Positions 31,352 to 40,102 of a stretch of DNA of 43,594 bases are shown here, piece after piece (position 1 is the stretch's first letter; each line of letters starts with the position of its first letter). The notes under the pieces were generated by a model, which saw only the letters and a program-made list of their open reading frames with translations, had not been told where the DNA came from and ran no database searches. The position numbers were made by a program, and so were the translations under genes. Source of the DNA: Candidatus Kaiserbacteria bacterium (lineage in GTDB: Bacteria > Patescibacteriota > Minisyncoccia > Phycocordibacterales > UBA918). The stretch lies in NCBI GenBank assembly GCA_020428685.1, contig JAGQMJ010000005.1, positions 1 to 43,594 of the forward strand. The letters run 5' to 3'.

Positions 31352-32668
31352 ATGAAGAAGAATCGAAAAAATATTATTGTTTACGTGATGTCGTTACCGG
31401 CTGGTGTTATTGAGAGTGTCCGGAAGTTTTCCAAAGAAAACAAAACTGAATACAAAGTGATGTTGTTGTGGGATAGTCGGGTGGAGGATGCTAAAGATAG
31501 ACATAAGAATCCGGATTTAGATCTATATGTTTCTTGTGATTTTTCTAAGCCGGATAAGGTTATTGAGGCACTAGCTCCATATAGAGACAATCTTCTTGCG
31601 ATCACCTGTCGAAGCGAGTCCAGCATGGCCAGGTTTGCTGAGATAATCCCGCATGTTCCATATCTACGTACTCCAACCAGTGAATCATTGATTACCGTTA
31701 GTGATAAGTACGAGATGAGGAAAAGAATGCGTGCCTACAATCCAAAAATCACGCCAAAGTACTCTCTGGTAAAAAGTAATTCAGAAGAAGAGAGAGGTCG
31801 TATTGCTGAAAAAGTTGGTTTTCCGATGATTATCAAGCCGACCAATATGGCGGCTAGTCTATTTGTGTCTATTTGCTATCATGAGGAAGATTTGGAAAAG
31901 ACACTAGGCTTTACATTTAGGAGTCTTAAGAAGGCGTATGCGGCTGATAATAGGATTGAATCACCGAAGGTTATTGCGGAAGAGTATATGGATGGCGACT
32001 TATATTCGTTGGACTCCTACGTTGACTCAAGAGGGACGATTTATCACTGTCCCTTGGTAAAACAAATAACAGCTAAAAAAATCGGTCACGATGATTTTTA
32101 CAATCATATTCAAATGACGCCTACAGGCCTGAAAAGTTCTACAGTCGAAAATGCTCGTAAGGCCGCTGAAGATGCTATTCATGCGGTAGGATTGCGAAGT
32201 TCTATTGCTCACACTGAATTGATGAAACTAGATGATGAATGGAAGATTGTTGAGATTGGGGGGCGAATGGGAGGTTTCCGTCATTTATTACACGAACTGA
32301 GTTGTGACATAGACCATACTCTAAATGATATTTTCATTAGAATTCCGAAGAAGCCAGTGATTCCAAAAAAGTGCAAAGGATATGCTTGTGCTTTGAAGTG
32401 GTTTGCTGAGAAAGAAGGTGTCATTACCGAAATGAAAGGTATTAAAAAGATTGAACAATTAGAGTCTTTTAACAGTATCAATGTTAAGAAAAAGGTGGGA
32501 GATAAAGCTATATTTGCGCGCAATGGCGGTCGGTCTGTCTTCGATTTATTCTTGTATAACGCAGAAAGATCAAAATTATTGGCTGATATTCGCAGGGCAG
32601 AGCAGTTGGTAAACATAAAGGTAGCTGGTAGGAAAAAAGCCGTAGCGACCGAGAAGAAGTTGAAGTAG
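31352..32668 (+). CDS. ATP-grasp domain protein, carbamoyl-phosphate-synthase-like
   Basis: A 438-aa protein. N-terminal pre-ATP domain (1-120) with NIIVYVMSLPAGV; the ATP-grasp core with VSDKYEMRKRM, GFPMIIKPTNMAASLFVSI, VIAEEYMDGDLYSLDSYVD and HTELMKLDDEWKIVEIGGRMGGFRH, split, giving the E-x-GGRMGG metal/ATP end; and a C-terminal domain of about 110 residues. The R-M-G-G variant is typical of the CPSase L-chain/PurK-like subgroup that ligates amino acids (BacD/L-amino-acid ligase-like). It is the third ATP-grasp gene in 3.4 kb; 31156-31351 between the second and third holds no gene I can support. Confidence 0.82.
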   Translation: MKKNRKNIIVYVMSLPAGVIESVRKFSKENKTEYKVMLLWDSRVEDAKDRHKNPDLDLYVSCDFSKPDKVIEALAPYRDNLLAITCRSESSMARFAEIIPHVPYLRTPTSESLITVSDKYEMRKRMRAYNPKITPKYSLVKSNSEEERGRIAEKVGFPMIIKPTNMAASLFVSICYHEEDLEKTLGFTFRSLKKAYAADNRIESPKVIAEEYMDGDLYSLDSYVDSRGTIYHCPLVKQITAKKIGHDDFYNHIQMTPTGLKSSTVENARKAAEDAIHAVGLRSSIAHTELMKLDDEWKIVEIGGRMGGFRHLLHELSCDIDHTLNDIFIRIPKKPVIPKKCKGYACALKWFAEKEGVITEMKGIKKIEQLESFNSINVKKKVGDKAIFARNGGRSVFDLFLYNAERSKLLADIRRAEQLVNIKVAGRKKAVATEKKLK

Positions 32669-32677
32669 GGAGTTGTT

Positions 32678-32710
32678 CAAAGGGCGGCAGGCGTAGCCTG
32701 CCGCCCTTTG
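32678..32710. terminator. Terminator hairpin, 15-bp stem, GTA loop
   Basis: CAAAGGGCGGCAGGC (32678-32692), loop GTA, GCCTGCCGCCCTTTG (32696-32710). Perfect stem; the C(GTA)G tip is again the stable mini-loop. It ends the ATP-grasp gene and overlaps the promoter zone of the next gene. Confidence 0.85.
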
Positions 32711-32723
32711 CTATTATAGTGTC

Positions 32724-33503
32724 ATGTTTAGAACACGAGATTTTATTTTATTTTTCACGGCTATTGTTTTTTTGGTGACTGCCATTGGGGTCACGAGTTT
32801 CAAAAAAAGTATTTCTCCGTCTTCTCCAGCTCAGGTGCAGCAGTTTGTCGATGATGAGGAGAAGGATTATGTAGCTGTAGTCAATGAAGATTCAGGCTTG
32901 TCGCGTGAAGAAAGGTTGAAAGCAATGAAAGAGAAAATTTCCAAAGACTCAAGCTTAAAATTAACAAACTCGCCAGAAGTTGATGAAGAAGAGAATGTTT
33001 CTTCTGAGGATGAAGAAGTGGTGGCTATTTCTGGCTTGCAGAAGTGTTCGGGATATCGACCTTTCCAAGGTGAGTGGTCTTTTTCAAAATTAGAATTTGA
33101 TGTAGTTGAAGGGTCGAGAATTGTCTTTGAAGAAGTCTTGAGTGAGTCTTCAGTGAGAGCATCAGGTACTGCTGTAGTGGAGCAAGAAGTAAAGCGAGAT
33201 GTTTATCTTCAGTTGCCGATTAGAAGTGGCCCTGTAGCTAATACAAGCTGCATCGCAACCGATGTGATAGGTGTAGCACAAGATGGTTCACTGATAAGAA
33301 ACACCGAAGCTAAGCTTTATGGTGTGTTTGGTCCTGACACACTGGTCGGATATGCGCTTGATGGTTTTCCGATTTATGGAGTTTCTGATGTGCAGACCGA
33401 CAACTGCGGAGGCGTAAGTATCGCTGGTCAGTATCAATATTTCCTAAACAATAGTAGAGAAACGGTCTTAAATTGTTTCTCAGCTCCACCAGTCAGTATT
33501 TAA
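32724..33503 (+). CDS. Secreted YHYH-like protein
   Basis: A 259-aa protein. TM/signal anchor (about residues 7-26), acidic Glu-rich linker (about 40-100), then a domain with KCSGYRPFQGEWSF, YLQLPIRSGPVA and, near the end, GPDTLVGYALDGFPIYG followed by a Cys-containing tail. The GYALDGFPIYG word is the hallmark of YHYH-domain proteins, but the name-giving Y-H-Y-H motif before it is not present; here the region reads VAQDGSLIRNTEAKLYG. So it is a relative of that domain, probably without its metal site. It is exported. A DEDD nuclease-like gene starts 2 nt after its stop. A -10-like TATTAT is at 32713-32718. Confidence 0.7.
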   Translation: MFRTRDFILFFTAIVFLVTAIGVTSFKKSISPSSPAQVQQFVDDEEKDYVAVVNEDSGLSREERLKAMKEKISKDSSLKLTNSPEVDEEENVSSEDEEVVAISGLQKCSGYRPFQGEWSFSKLEFDVVEGSRIVFEEVLSESSVRASGTAVVEQEVKRDVYLQLPIRSGPVANTSCIATDVIGVAQDGSLIRNTEAKLYGVFGPDTLVGYALDGFPIYGVSDVQTDNCGGVSIAGQYQYFLNNSRETVLNCFSAPPVSI

Positions 33504-33505
33504 TT

Positions 33506-34234
33506 ATGGCAACATTAATAGTAGATATCGAAACCAAAGCGGTAGACTGGAAAGAATTGCCAGGGATTACTAGAGCTGCGCTGACTCACCGTATTGACAG
33601 GGCAAACATTGCTGATTTAGAAAAAAATAAAAAGCTAGATGATGTGCATTCACGTCTATCTTTGTCGCCATTTACAGCCACCATTGTCTCTTTAGCTGTT
33701 TATGACGTTGAGCGCAAAACCGGAGCTGTTTATTTTGTATCAAATACACCTGATGAAAGTTTTGAGGTAGACGGTTTTGTCTGTAAACAACGTACCGAGA
33801 CTGAGATTTTGGAAGATTTTTGGGAGGGTGCCAAGGGGTACGATATTTTTGTAACCTTCAATGGTCGGGCGTTTACCATGCCGTTTATACACCATCGCTC
33901 AATTGCGCTTGGGGTAAGGCCGACAGTAGGTATTGCAAGACAGCGTTACGTCACAAAACAGCAGCAGCCGTACCACGTTGATTTGATGGATGAATTCTCC
34001 TTCCACGGCAATATGCAACATAGGCCCTCATTGCAGCTATTGTGTGGCGCCTACGGTATAGAAAATCCGAGCGTGCTCGGAGGTGAAGAAATTGATGCGG
34101 CTTTTAGAGAAGAGCGTTATCGAGTAATTGCGGAAAAGAATGTTGGTGATGTGCTGGCATTAATTAGCTTGTATGAAAAGTGGTTGCAATACTTGGCTCC
34201 AAGTAGTTTTGTTAATACAATAGAGTTTCTATAA
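33506..34234 (+). CDS. DEDD-type 3'-5' exonuclease-like protein
   Basis: 242 aa from ATG 33506. RNase H-like fold: motif I VDIETKAVDW (D and E), motif II FVTFNGRAFTMPFIHHR (family normally F-N-G-R-x-F-D-x-P), and motif III NVGDVLALISLYEKW. The central Asp of motif II is replaced by Thr in FTM. This suggests a weak or lost exonuclease activity, or that this subgroup uses a different metal ligand. The closest families are the PolB-like exonuclease 2 / YprB RNase H-like groups. Its stop lies 49 nt before the next gene. Confidence 0.75.
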   Translation: MATLIVDIETKAVDWKELPGITRAALTHRIDRANIADLEKNKKLDDVHSRLSLSPFTATIVSLAVYDVERKTGAVYFVSNTPDESFEVDGFVCKQRTETEILEDFWEGAKGYDIFVTFNGRAFTMPFIHHRSIALGVRPTVGIARQRYVTKQQQPYHVDLMDEFSFHGNMQHRPSLQLLCGAYGIENPSVLGGEEIDAAFREERYRVIAEKNVGDVLALISLYEKWLQYLAPSSFVNTIEFL

Positions 34235-34270
34235 TTGTGCATATTTAACAATCACTTAAGAGGCTTGGGT

Positions 34271-34276
34271 TACAAT
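34271..34276 (+). promoter_or_regulatory. -10 box TACAAT of the CorA-like gene
   Basis: TACAAT ends 7 nt before ATG 34284, so the message is leaderless. Confidence 0.5.
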
Positions 34277-34283
34277 AAGTGCA

Positions 34284-35456
34284 ATGGAAATAAAACGTGT
34301 TTATGTTGGCGGATGGTTTCAGCGTACTCGTCTACATCTGGGAGAAATTTATGATTTTTTGCGAGATGCAGATTCTCCGCTTGCTCTTGATAAAGAAGAG
34401 CTTGTAAAACTAAGAGATTCTTTGGATATAAAAGAGCTGGTTTTGACTGTCGATAGACTGGAGTATGTTTATTTAAAAAGCGATGTGATTGAGGTGAGGA
34501 TTTATGAAGATGGACTTATCGTTCTTACGACCACCCACTCTCACGACCTGCAGGCTGACATAGGTTCTCTGACCAAGTATTACGAAGAGCGGCTGTCTCC
34601 AGCTTTCAGCTATATATTTAGTCTTGGTGCGCCAGTGCCAAAGGAGTTGGCAAATATCAAAACTGTCTATCCTTACTTTGTTACCACGACAGGCGCTACT
34701 GGCGAAAGAGTCGGTCAATTGTTTGATGAGTTTCATCAGAAGCAGTATCTAGCCATCAATCACGAACAATTTGATGTTTATCGCGGAGACAAGCTCTATG
34801 TCATAGATCAGCATGGAGTTACTGATGAAGAAGTTATGCGCTTTATCGAAGAGCAGATTTTTGTGCGAGAATTTCGTGGTCAGCTACACCGTTACTTGAA
34901 TTTACATAGAAATATCTGGGAAAGGATTGCTGAAGTAAATGAACGCGGACAAATGCAGGGAAGTGAAATACCAGCCTTTAAAGCTAAGATTGACCAGTAC
35001 AAAAAAACAATTGACTTCATTGGTACGCGTATCAATCAGATGGATACTTATCTAAATACTAGAAAGTCCATTGCAGATGGCGATGAGCGCCTAAAGTCCT
35101 TCCAAGATGTGCTTGGCTACAAGCACGAAACTCTGGCAGATACTCTCGAATACATCAACGATATTTGGGATCTTACCAAGCAGTACGTGGACTCAGCCGC
35201 CAAAGTCTTCTCCGACTTGGCTGCAGCAAGTACCAGCAATAACGTTAAGAATTTGACCATTGTGACTTCGATGGGAGTTGGAGCTACTTTGATTGGTTTA
35301 TTTACTACTAAGAGTGTGCCAGAGTTTACTGTTTTCGGTCTGATCTACTTTTTGGCTTTGGCGGTGGTTGGATATGGAGTCAATAAAGGATTGGGCTGGT
35401 GGGCTGCCAAGAAGCAGTACGGCATCAAGACTATCGAGTTGGCTAAAGATTTATAA
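34284..35456 (+). CDS. CorA-like membrane protein (no GMN)
   Basis: A 390-aa protein. N-terminal alpha/beta domain (1-190), a long helical region (about 190-320, two heptad-like helices with YLNLHRNIWERIAEVNERG), and two C-terminal TM helices (about 325-345 and 352-372). The word NNVKNLTIVTSMGVGATLIGL, split, before TM1 recalls the N-x-x-M-x-x-L-T segment of CorA Mg2+ transporters. The GMN motif that ends TM1 in CorA is absent (FTTKSVPE instead). So it is CorA-shaped but may not be a Mg2+ channel. The next gene starts 35 nt downstream. Confidence 0.55.
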   Translation: MEIKRVYVGGWFQRTRLHLGEIYDFLRDADSPLALDKEELVKLRDSLDIKELVLTVDRLEYVYLKSDVIEVRIYEDGLIVLTTTHSHDLQADIGSLTKYYEERLSPAFSYIFSLGAPVPKELANIKTVYPYFVTTTGATGERVGQLFDEFHQKQYLAINHEQFDVYRGDKLYVIDQHGVTDEEVMRFIEEQIFVREFRGQLHRYLNLHRNIWERIAEVNERGQMQGSEIPAFKAKIDQYKKTIDFIGTRINQMDTYLNTRKSIADGDERLKSFQDVLGYKHETLADTLEYINDIWDLTKQYVDSAAKVFSDLAAASTSNNVKNLTIVTSMGVGATLIGLFTTKSVPEFTVFGLIYFLALAVVGYGVNKGLGWWAAKKQYGIKTIELAKDL

Positions 35457-35491
35457 AGCGCCCGTAAGAGGGGAAATAAAACAAGAGAATT

Positions 35492-36682
35492 ATGCAGAAA
35501 AAATTTCCGGACGGATTTTATTGGGGAGCAGCAACTGCCTCATATCAGGTTGAGGGTGGAATAGAAAACAATGACTGGGCCAAGTCAGCTCTGGAGGGGT
35601 ATGTGCCCACGTGTGGTCTGGCCTGTGACCACTTTAATCGTTATGAAGAAGATTTTGATTTAGCTAAGGAGCTAGGTCACAATGCTCACCGCTTTTCTAT
35701 TGAATGGGCGCGTATAGAACCTGAGGAAGGTAAATTTGACCAAGAAGCGATTGAGCATTATCGAAGAGTACTGATGGCTCTTAGAGACAGAGGTATCACT
35801 CCGTTTGTAACTATTTGGCACTGGACTCTACCGATTTGGTTTGTAGAGAAGGGTGGCTGGGTCAGCAAGGACGCAGAAGGTCATTTTTTGCGGTACGTTT
35901 CGTTACTGACTAACGAATATGAAGATTTGGTAAAATTTTGGGTTGTATATAACGAGCCCGAAACACCAGTTCGGCACGGGTATGTAATTGGTGATCGTCC
36001 ACCGCATCACAAACTCCGTATTTTTACGGCATTAAAAGTAATTAAAAAAATTGCTAAGGTATACAAGAAAACATATCAAGTAATTAAAAACATAGACCCT
36101 GAAGCGCAGGTTGGGTTTAGTGAGAGTCTGGTTTATTTTGAGCCATACGAAAACACCTTAGTTAATCGTTTGGCAGTAAAAATTATTAAATGGTGGCGGA
36201 ATAATCCTGAATATGATGTGTACGCTTCAAATTGTGATTTTATTGGACTACAATATTATTTTCACACTCGAGTAAGGATTAATCTGTTCAAGTCAAAGTG
36301 GGGAATTCAGTTTAATGATAATGAAAGAGTTAGTGATTTTGGTTGGGAGATTTTTCCAGAAGGTATATACCATATTTTGCTGTCTCTAAAAAAATATAAA
36401 AAGCCCATATATATTACAGAAAACGGATTAGCTGACGCCGATGATAAGTATCGCTCTGACTTTATTCGAGAGCACTTAATTTGGTGCCATAAAGCATTTG
36501 AGGACGGGGTTGATTTACGAGGTTATTTGCACTGGTCGTTGATGGATAATTACGAGTGGACTAGAGGATTTGAGATGCGCTTTGGTCTCATTAAGGTTGA
36601 TTATGAAACTCTAGAGCGAAAAATTCGCCCCTCAGCTTACGTGTATAAAGAAATTTGTGAGACCAATGTCGTAGTAGAATAG
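35492..36682 (+). CDS. Glycoside hydrolase family 1 (beta-glycosidase)
   Basis: A 396-aa GH1 enzyme. FPDGFYWGAATASYQVEGG, split, opens the barrel (residues 5-23); acid/base glutamate in YNEPE (E155); nucleophile in ITENG (E310); aglycone region YGW-like segment LHWSLMDNYEWTRGF. No signal peptide, so it is intracellular. It hydrolyses beta-glucosides or galactosides, or transfers sugars; the donor is not predictable. It lies in one unit with a DMT transporter (4 nt after its stop) and a second glycosidase-like gene, so a small sugar-processing cluster is likely. Confidence 0.92.
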   Translation: MQKKFPDGFYWGAATASYQVEGGIENNDWAKSALEGYVPTCGLACDHFNRYEEDFDLAKELGHNAHRFSIEWARIEPEEGKFDQEAIEHYRRVLMALRDRGITPFVTIWHWTLPIWFVEKGGWVSKDAEGHFLRYVSLLTNEYEDLVKFWVVYNEPETPVRHGYVIGDRPPHHKLRIFTALKVIKKIAKVYKKTYQVIKNIDPEAQVGFSESLVYFEPYENTLVNRLAVKIIKWWRNNPEYDVYASNCDFIGLQYYFHTRVRINLFKSKWGIQFNDNERVSDFGWEIFPEGIYHILLSLKKYKKPIYITENGLADADDKYRSDFIREHLIWCHKAFEDGVDLRGYLHWSLMDNYEWTRGFEMRFGLIKVDYETLERKIRPSAYVYKEICETNVVVE

Positions 36683-36686
36683 GCTT

Positions 36687-37619
36687 ATGAGTTGGATTTT
36701 GCTCGCTACCGCAGGACAATTTTTGAATGCGATAGTTGCTATCTTTGATAAGTACATTGTTTCGGATGAAAAGGTTTTACCTAGGCCTTTCGTATACGCT
36801 TTCTATTCTTGCCTTATTACAGGAGGCTGGATTGTAATATTTCTCCTCGGACTTTTGCCTGGCTTTAGTGACGTCGGTATTCCTTCATTAGAGAATATTA
36901 AGTCACCATCAATACAGGTGGTGGCGATGTCTTTTTTGGCAGCCTATACCTTTTTCATCGCTCTGGTTTCGATGTATGACGCTCTAAAGAGAGCCGACGC
37001 CTCAAATGCTTTGCCGATTATTGGCTCTGTTTCAGCGCTGTCTTCGTTTGGGATGAGCTATCTGTTTTTGGATGTTAAGCTTCATGATAATTTTGTCTGG
37101 GGGGTGATTCTGCTTTCAGTCGGTACGATGTTGGTAGCACAAACACTACCTAAAGTTACGGTTGTAATTCAAGTGGTCCATAGTGGTATTTTCTTCGCAC
37201 TACACTACATCACCATGAAAGGTCTTTTCTTGGAAACTAGTTTCGATAATGGGTTCTTCTGGTCACGTATTGGTTTTGTTCTTTTCACGCTGTCATTGTT
37301 ATTGGTGCCGGCTTACTACGACAAGATTCGCGAGCAGACCAAACAAACAACCAAGAAAGCCGGCGGTATAGTACTGGTCGCCAAGGTTTTGGCTGGAGTG
37401 GCTTCATTTATGCTTTTGAAGGCGACAGATATGGGTGAGGTGTCGGTGGTGCAGGCTCTTGATGGATTACGCTTCGTGTTCATTCTGCTGATCAGTATTA
37501 CTTTTGGTCATTGGCTACCTGATTCAGCTACTGATAGAGATACACGACCAGGAATATTCTTCCGCCGCTTCTTGTATGTGGTTGTGATTTTGGTTGGATT
37601 CTTTGTTTTGTTCACATGA
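36687..37619 (+). CDS. EamA/DMT-family transporter
   Basis: 310 aa with about ten TM helices in two halves (the usual 5+5 DMT layout). YIVSDEKVLPRPFVYAFYS, DALKRADASNALPIIGSVSA and MGEVSVVQALDGLRFVF fit EamA repeats at helix ends. It is a small-molecule exporter or importer of unknown substrate. It lies 4 nt after the GH1 gene, so sugars or glycosides are the natural guess. The next gene starts 19 nt after its stop. Confidence 0.82.
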   Translation: MSWILLATAGQFLNAIVAIFDKYIVSDEKVLPRPFVYAFYSCLITGGWIVIFLLGLLPGFSDVGIPSLENIKSPSIQVVAMSFLAAYTFFIALVSMYDALKRADASNALPIIGSVSALSSFGMSYLFLDVKLHDNFVWGVILLSVGTMLVAQTLPKVTVVIQVVHSGIFFALHYITMKGLFLETSFDNGFFWSRIGFVLFTLSLLLVPAYYDKIREQTKQTTKKAGGIVLVAKVLAGVASFMLLKATDMGEVSVVQALDGLRFVFILLISITFGHWLPDSATDRDTRPGIFFRRFLYVVVILVGFFVLFT

Positions 37620-37638
37620 TAATATAAAGGTAAATATT

Positions 37639-38637
37639 ATGTGGAAAAGGATTATTTATTCTATAATTGCTTTAGTGTGCGTATTTGCTTTCGCGGTTTT
37701 TTTGTTGGCGCAAAAAGATAAGCCCGAGCAGATTACCTACGGAATGTCTTTCAATACCCTCTATGCACGTGAGCTCGGTCTGGATTGGAAAGTGACATAT
37801 GACGCAATCTTGGATGATTTGAAGGTTAGGCACTTGAGATTAGCGGCCCACTGGCCAATGATTGAACCGGTCCCAAATATCTATAATTTTTCTGAATTGG
37901 ATTATCAGATTAAGCGTGCCGAAGAAGTTGGTGCTACGGTGATACTTGGAGTAGGGCGAAGGTTGCCACGCTGGCCTGAGTGTCATGTGCCGGAATGGGC
38001 GAGAGAAATGGAGTTAGAAAAAAGAAATCAGGCGCAAATTCGTTATATGGAAGCTGTGGTAGAGCGTTACAAAAATAGCCCTGCGGTCGTGACTTGGCAG
38101 GTAGAAAATGAGCCGTTTTTGGCTGTGTTTGCATTTTCGCACTGCGGAGAGCTGGATGAGGACTTTTTAGATTCCGAAATTGCGCTGGTAAGAGAGCTTG
38201 ATCCGACAAGGCAGATTTTGGTAACAGACAGTGGTAATCTAGGAATGTGGACCGGTGCATATTCTAGAGGAGATATGTTTGGTACTAGTGTGTATGTGCA
38301 TTTTTGGAATCCTGAGCTTGGTCAATTTAGGACAGTTTTGCCACCATGGGCATACAGAGTCAAAGACAATCTAATGGCTGTTTTATATGGTGAAAAACCA
38401 ACGATGCTCATCGAGCTATCAGCTGAACCGTGGCTACTAGAGCCTATTATTGATGTTCCACTTGAGACACAATTCACCAGAATGAATTTGGAAAAATTTG
38501 AAGATATTCTAAAATACGCCGAAGGAACACATTATGAAATGCAGTATCTTTGGGGAGCGGAGTGGTGGTATTGGCTACATCTACAAGGAAAGTCTGAAAT
38601 GTGGCAGCGTGGTCAAAGATTATTTGCAAATGATTAG
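37639..38637 (+). CDS. Membrane-anchored GH-A clan glycosidase-like protein
   Basis: 332 aa from ATG 37639 (an earlier in-frame ATG at 37594 is inside the transporter gene); AAAGG (37626-37630) is 8 nt upstream, so a Shine-Dalgarno site may be used. N-terminal TM anchor (about residues 7-24), then a TIM-barrel-like catalytic domain with acid/base glutamate in WQVENEPF (E158) and candidate nucleophile in MLIELSAEPW (E259). WGAEWWYWL near the end matches the last barrel strands. It is closest to GH5-like clan A enzymes. Probably extracellular, acting on glycans whose products enter by the adjacent transporter. Confidence 0.75.
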   Translation: MWKRIIYSIIALVCVFAFAVFLLAQKDKPEQITYGMSFNTLYARELGLDWKVTYDAILDDLKVRHLRLAAHWPMIEPVPNIYNFSELDYQIKRAEEVGATVILGVGRRLPRWPECHVPEWAREMELEKRNQAQIRYMEAVVERYKNSPAVVTWQVENEPFLAVFAFSHCGELDEDFLDSEIALVRELDPTRQILVTDSGNLGMWTGAYSRGDMFGTSVYVHFWNPELGQFRTVLPPWAYRVKDNLMAVLYGEKPTMLIELSAEPWLLEPIIDVPLETQFTRMNLEKFEDILKYAEGTHYEMQYLWGAEWWYWLHLQGKSEMWQRGQRLFAND

Positions 38638-38663
38638 GAGTAATTTTTATTCACAAAATAGAA

Positions 38664-39860
38664 ATGGATAATCAAGTAAATCAAACAGCAAAGATAGTTC
38701 TACTGAGTATTCTATTCACCTTACTAGTGTCTGTTAGTTTACTGTACTTGTTTAGGGGTAGCTTGATGAGCTATTTGCAGTCTGAGCTTTCGTCATCAAG
38801 TGCTGAGATAGGTAAATCCATCAGTGACAGTGAGCAGATAGTCAAGACGGTTAAGGCGGTCAATGACGCGGTAGTATCTGTCGTAGTGACGAAAGATGTG
38901 CCAGTTTATGAGCGTTACTATGAGCCGTTTGCTCCAGGTGGTTTGTTTGGCGGTCTGGGGATTACAAAAATACGTGAAAAGGGAACTGAAGAAAGGGAAG
39001 TTGGCGGCGGCTCTGGCTTTATTGTTAGTGTTGATGGTTTAATCGTTACCAATAGACATGTGGTAGAAGACGAGTCGGCCCGCTACTCTGTGATGCTAAA
39101 TGATGGCACTTCTTATGAAACCGTAGTTTTGGCAAGAGATGATGAGTTTGATATCGCGATTTTGAAAATTGATGAACCGCTACAGTCAGCTCTAGTGCCG
39201 ATTTCATTTGCAAAGTCAGAGAGTGTTAGGTTGGGTGAAACAGTAATCGCTATCGGTAATGCTCTTGGTGAGTTTAGAAACTCCGTTTCGGTCGGGGTTG
39301 TTTCTGGCCTGTCTCGCACTATTGTAGCCAGCAATAACTTTGGTAAAACCGAAAAGCTTGATCATGTCATCCAGACTGATGCAGCGATAAACCCCGGTAA
39401 TTCTGGTGGCCCTCTGCTCAATATTTACGGTAAAGTAATTGGGGTCAATGTGGCAACCTCTAAAGGAGCCGACAATATTGGCTTTGCTTTACCGGCAGAT
39501 GAGGTGAAGTCCATCGTTGACTCGGTTACAAAATACGGCAAAATCGTCAGACCTTCTATCGGAGTGCGTTATGTGATGATTACAGAGCAAATGGCGAGGT
39601 TAAATAAGCTGCCAGTCACGTACGGCGCTTTGCTGGTGTCTGGAGATGGTGCAGTAGAACCGGCTGTTTTGCCAGATTCTCCTGCCGCCGCCGCGGGGCT
39701 GATAGAAGGAGATGTAATTCTTTCAGTCGAAGGTGTTGATTTGAAAGATGTTGATTTGGCTATGATGCTTAGACAGATGTCTACTGAAGGTGATGTCAAA
39801 TTAGAGGTTTTGCGTGGGGAAGAAAAGTTTACTGTAGTGCTAAAACCGGTAGTGCAGTAG
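38664..39860 (+). CDS. HtrA/DegP-family serine protease with PDZ domain
   Basis: A 398-aa protein. N-terminal TM anchor (about residues 9-30); trypsin-like protease with catalytic H132 (TNRHVVED), D163 (FDIAILKI) and S247 (GNSGGPL), all present; one PDZ domain (about 305-395) with PDSPAAAAGLIEGDVILSVEG. It degrades or refolds misfolded exported proteins. Expressed alone after the glycosidase gene. Confidence 0.95.
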   Translation: MDNQVNQTAKIVLLSILFTLLVSVSLLYLFRGSLMSYLQSELSSSSAEIGKSISDSEQIVKTVKAVNDAVVSVVVTKDVPVYERYYEPFAPGGLFGGLGITKIREKGTEEREVGGGSGFIVSVDGLIVTNRHVVEDESARYSVMLNDGTSYETVVLARDDEFDIAILKIDEPLQSALVPISFAKSESVRLGETVIAIGNALGEFRNSVSVGVVSGLSRTIVASNNFGKTEKLDHVIQTDAAINPGNSGGPLLNIYGKVIGVNVATSKGADNIGFALPADEVKSIVDSVTKYGKIVRPSIGVRYVMITEQMARLNKLPVTYGALLVSGDGAVEPAVLPDSPAAAAGLIEGDVILSVEGVDLKDVDLAMMLRQMSTEGDVKLEVLRGEEKFTVVLKPVVQ

Positions 39861-39911
39861 AAGCTTTATTCAGCTCCTCAGGTTTAAAACTTCTGATTGA
39901 CTGATACACTA

Positions 39912-39917
39912 TATAAT
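39912..39917 (+). promoter_or_regulatory. -10 box TATAAT of the tiny membrane gene pair
   Basis: TATAAT ends 11 nt before ATG 39929. Confidence 0.5.
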
Positions 39918-39928
39918 AAAGTTGTTGT

Positions 39929-40102
39929 ATGAGTTTTTTCAAATTTGCTTTTTCTTTTCTATACGTTCGTAACTGGCATACGGGCGAAAGAGAATTGTCT
40001 CGACCTAGAATAACTCTTTTTTGTGCTGCCTTTTTTCTGATTATGTTAGCGCTTACTATTATCAGTATTCTGCAGGCGCCGATTGAATACATTTCTCCAT
40101 GA
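39929..40102 (+). CDS. 57-aa single-TM protein
   Basis: ATG 39929 to TGA 40100-40102. Sequence features: basic/aromatic N-terminus MSFFKFAFSFLYVRNWHTG, charged loop ERELSRPR, one TM helix (about residues 29-49), short tail. The family is not recognised. Its stop overlaps the start of the next small gene (ATGA), which supports that both are translated. The -10 box is upstream. Confidence 0.55.
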   Translation: MSFFKFAFSFLYVRNWHTGERELSRPRITLFCAAFFLIMLALTIISILQAPIEYISP

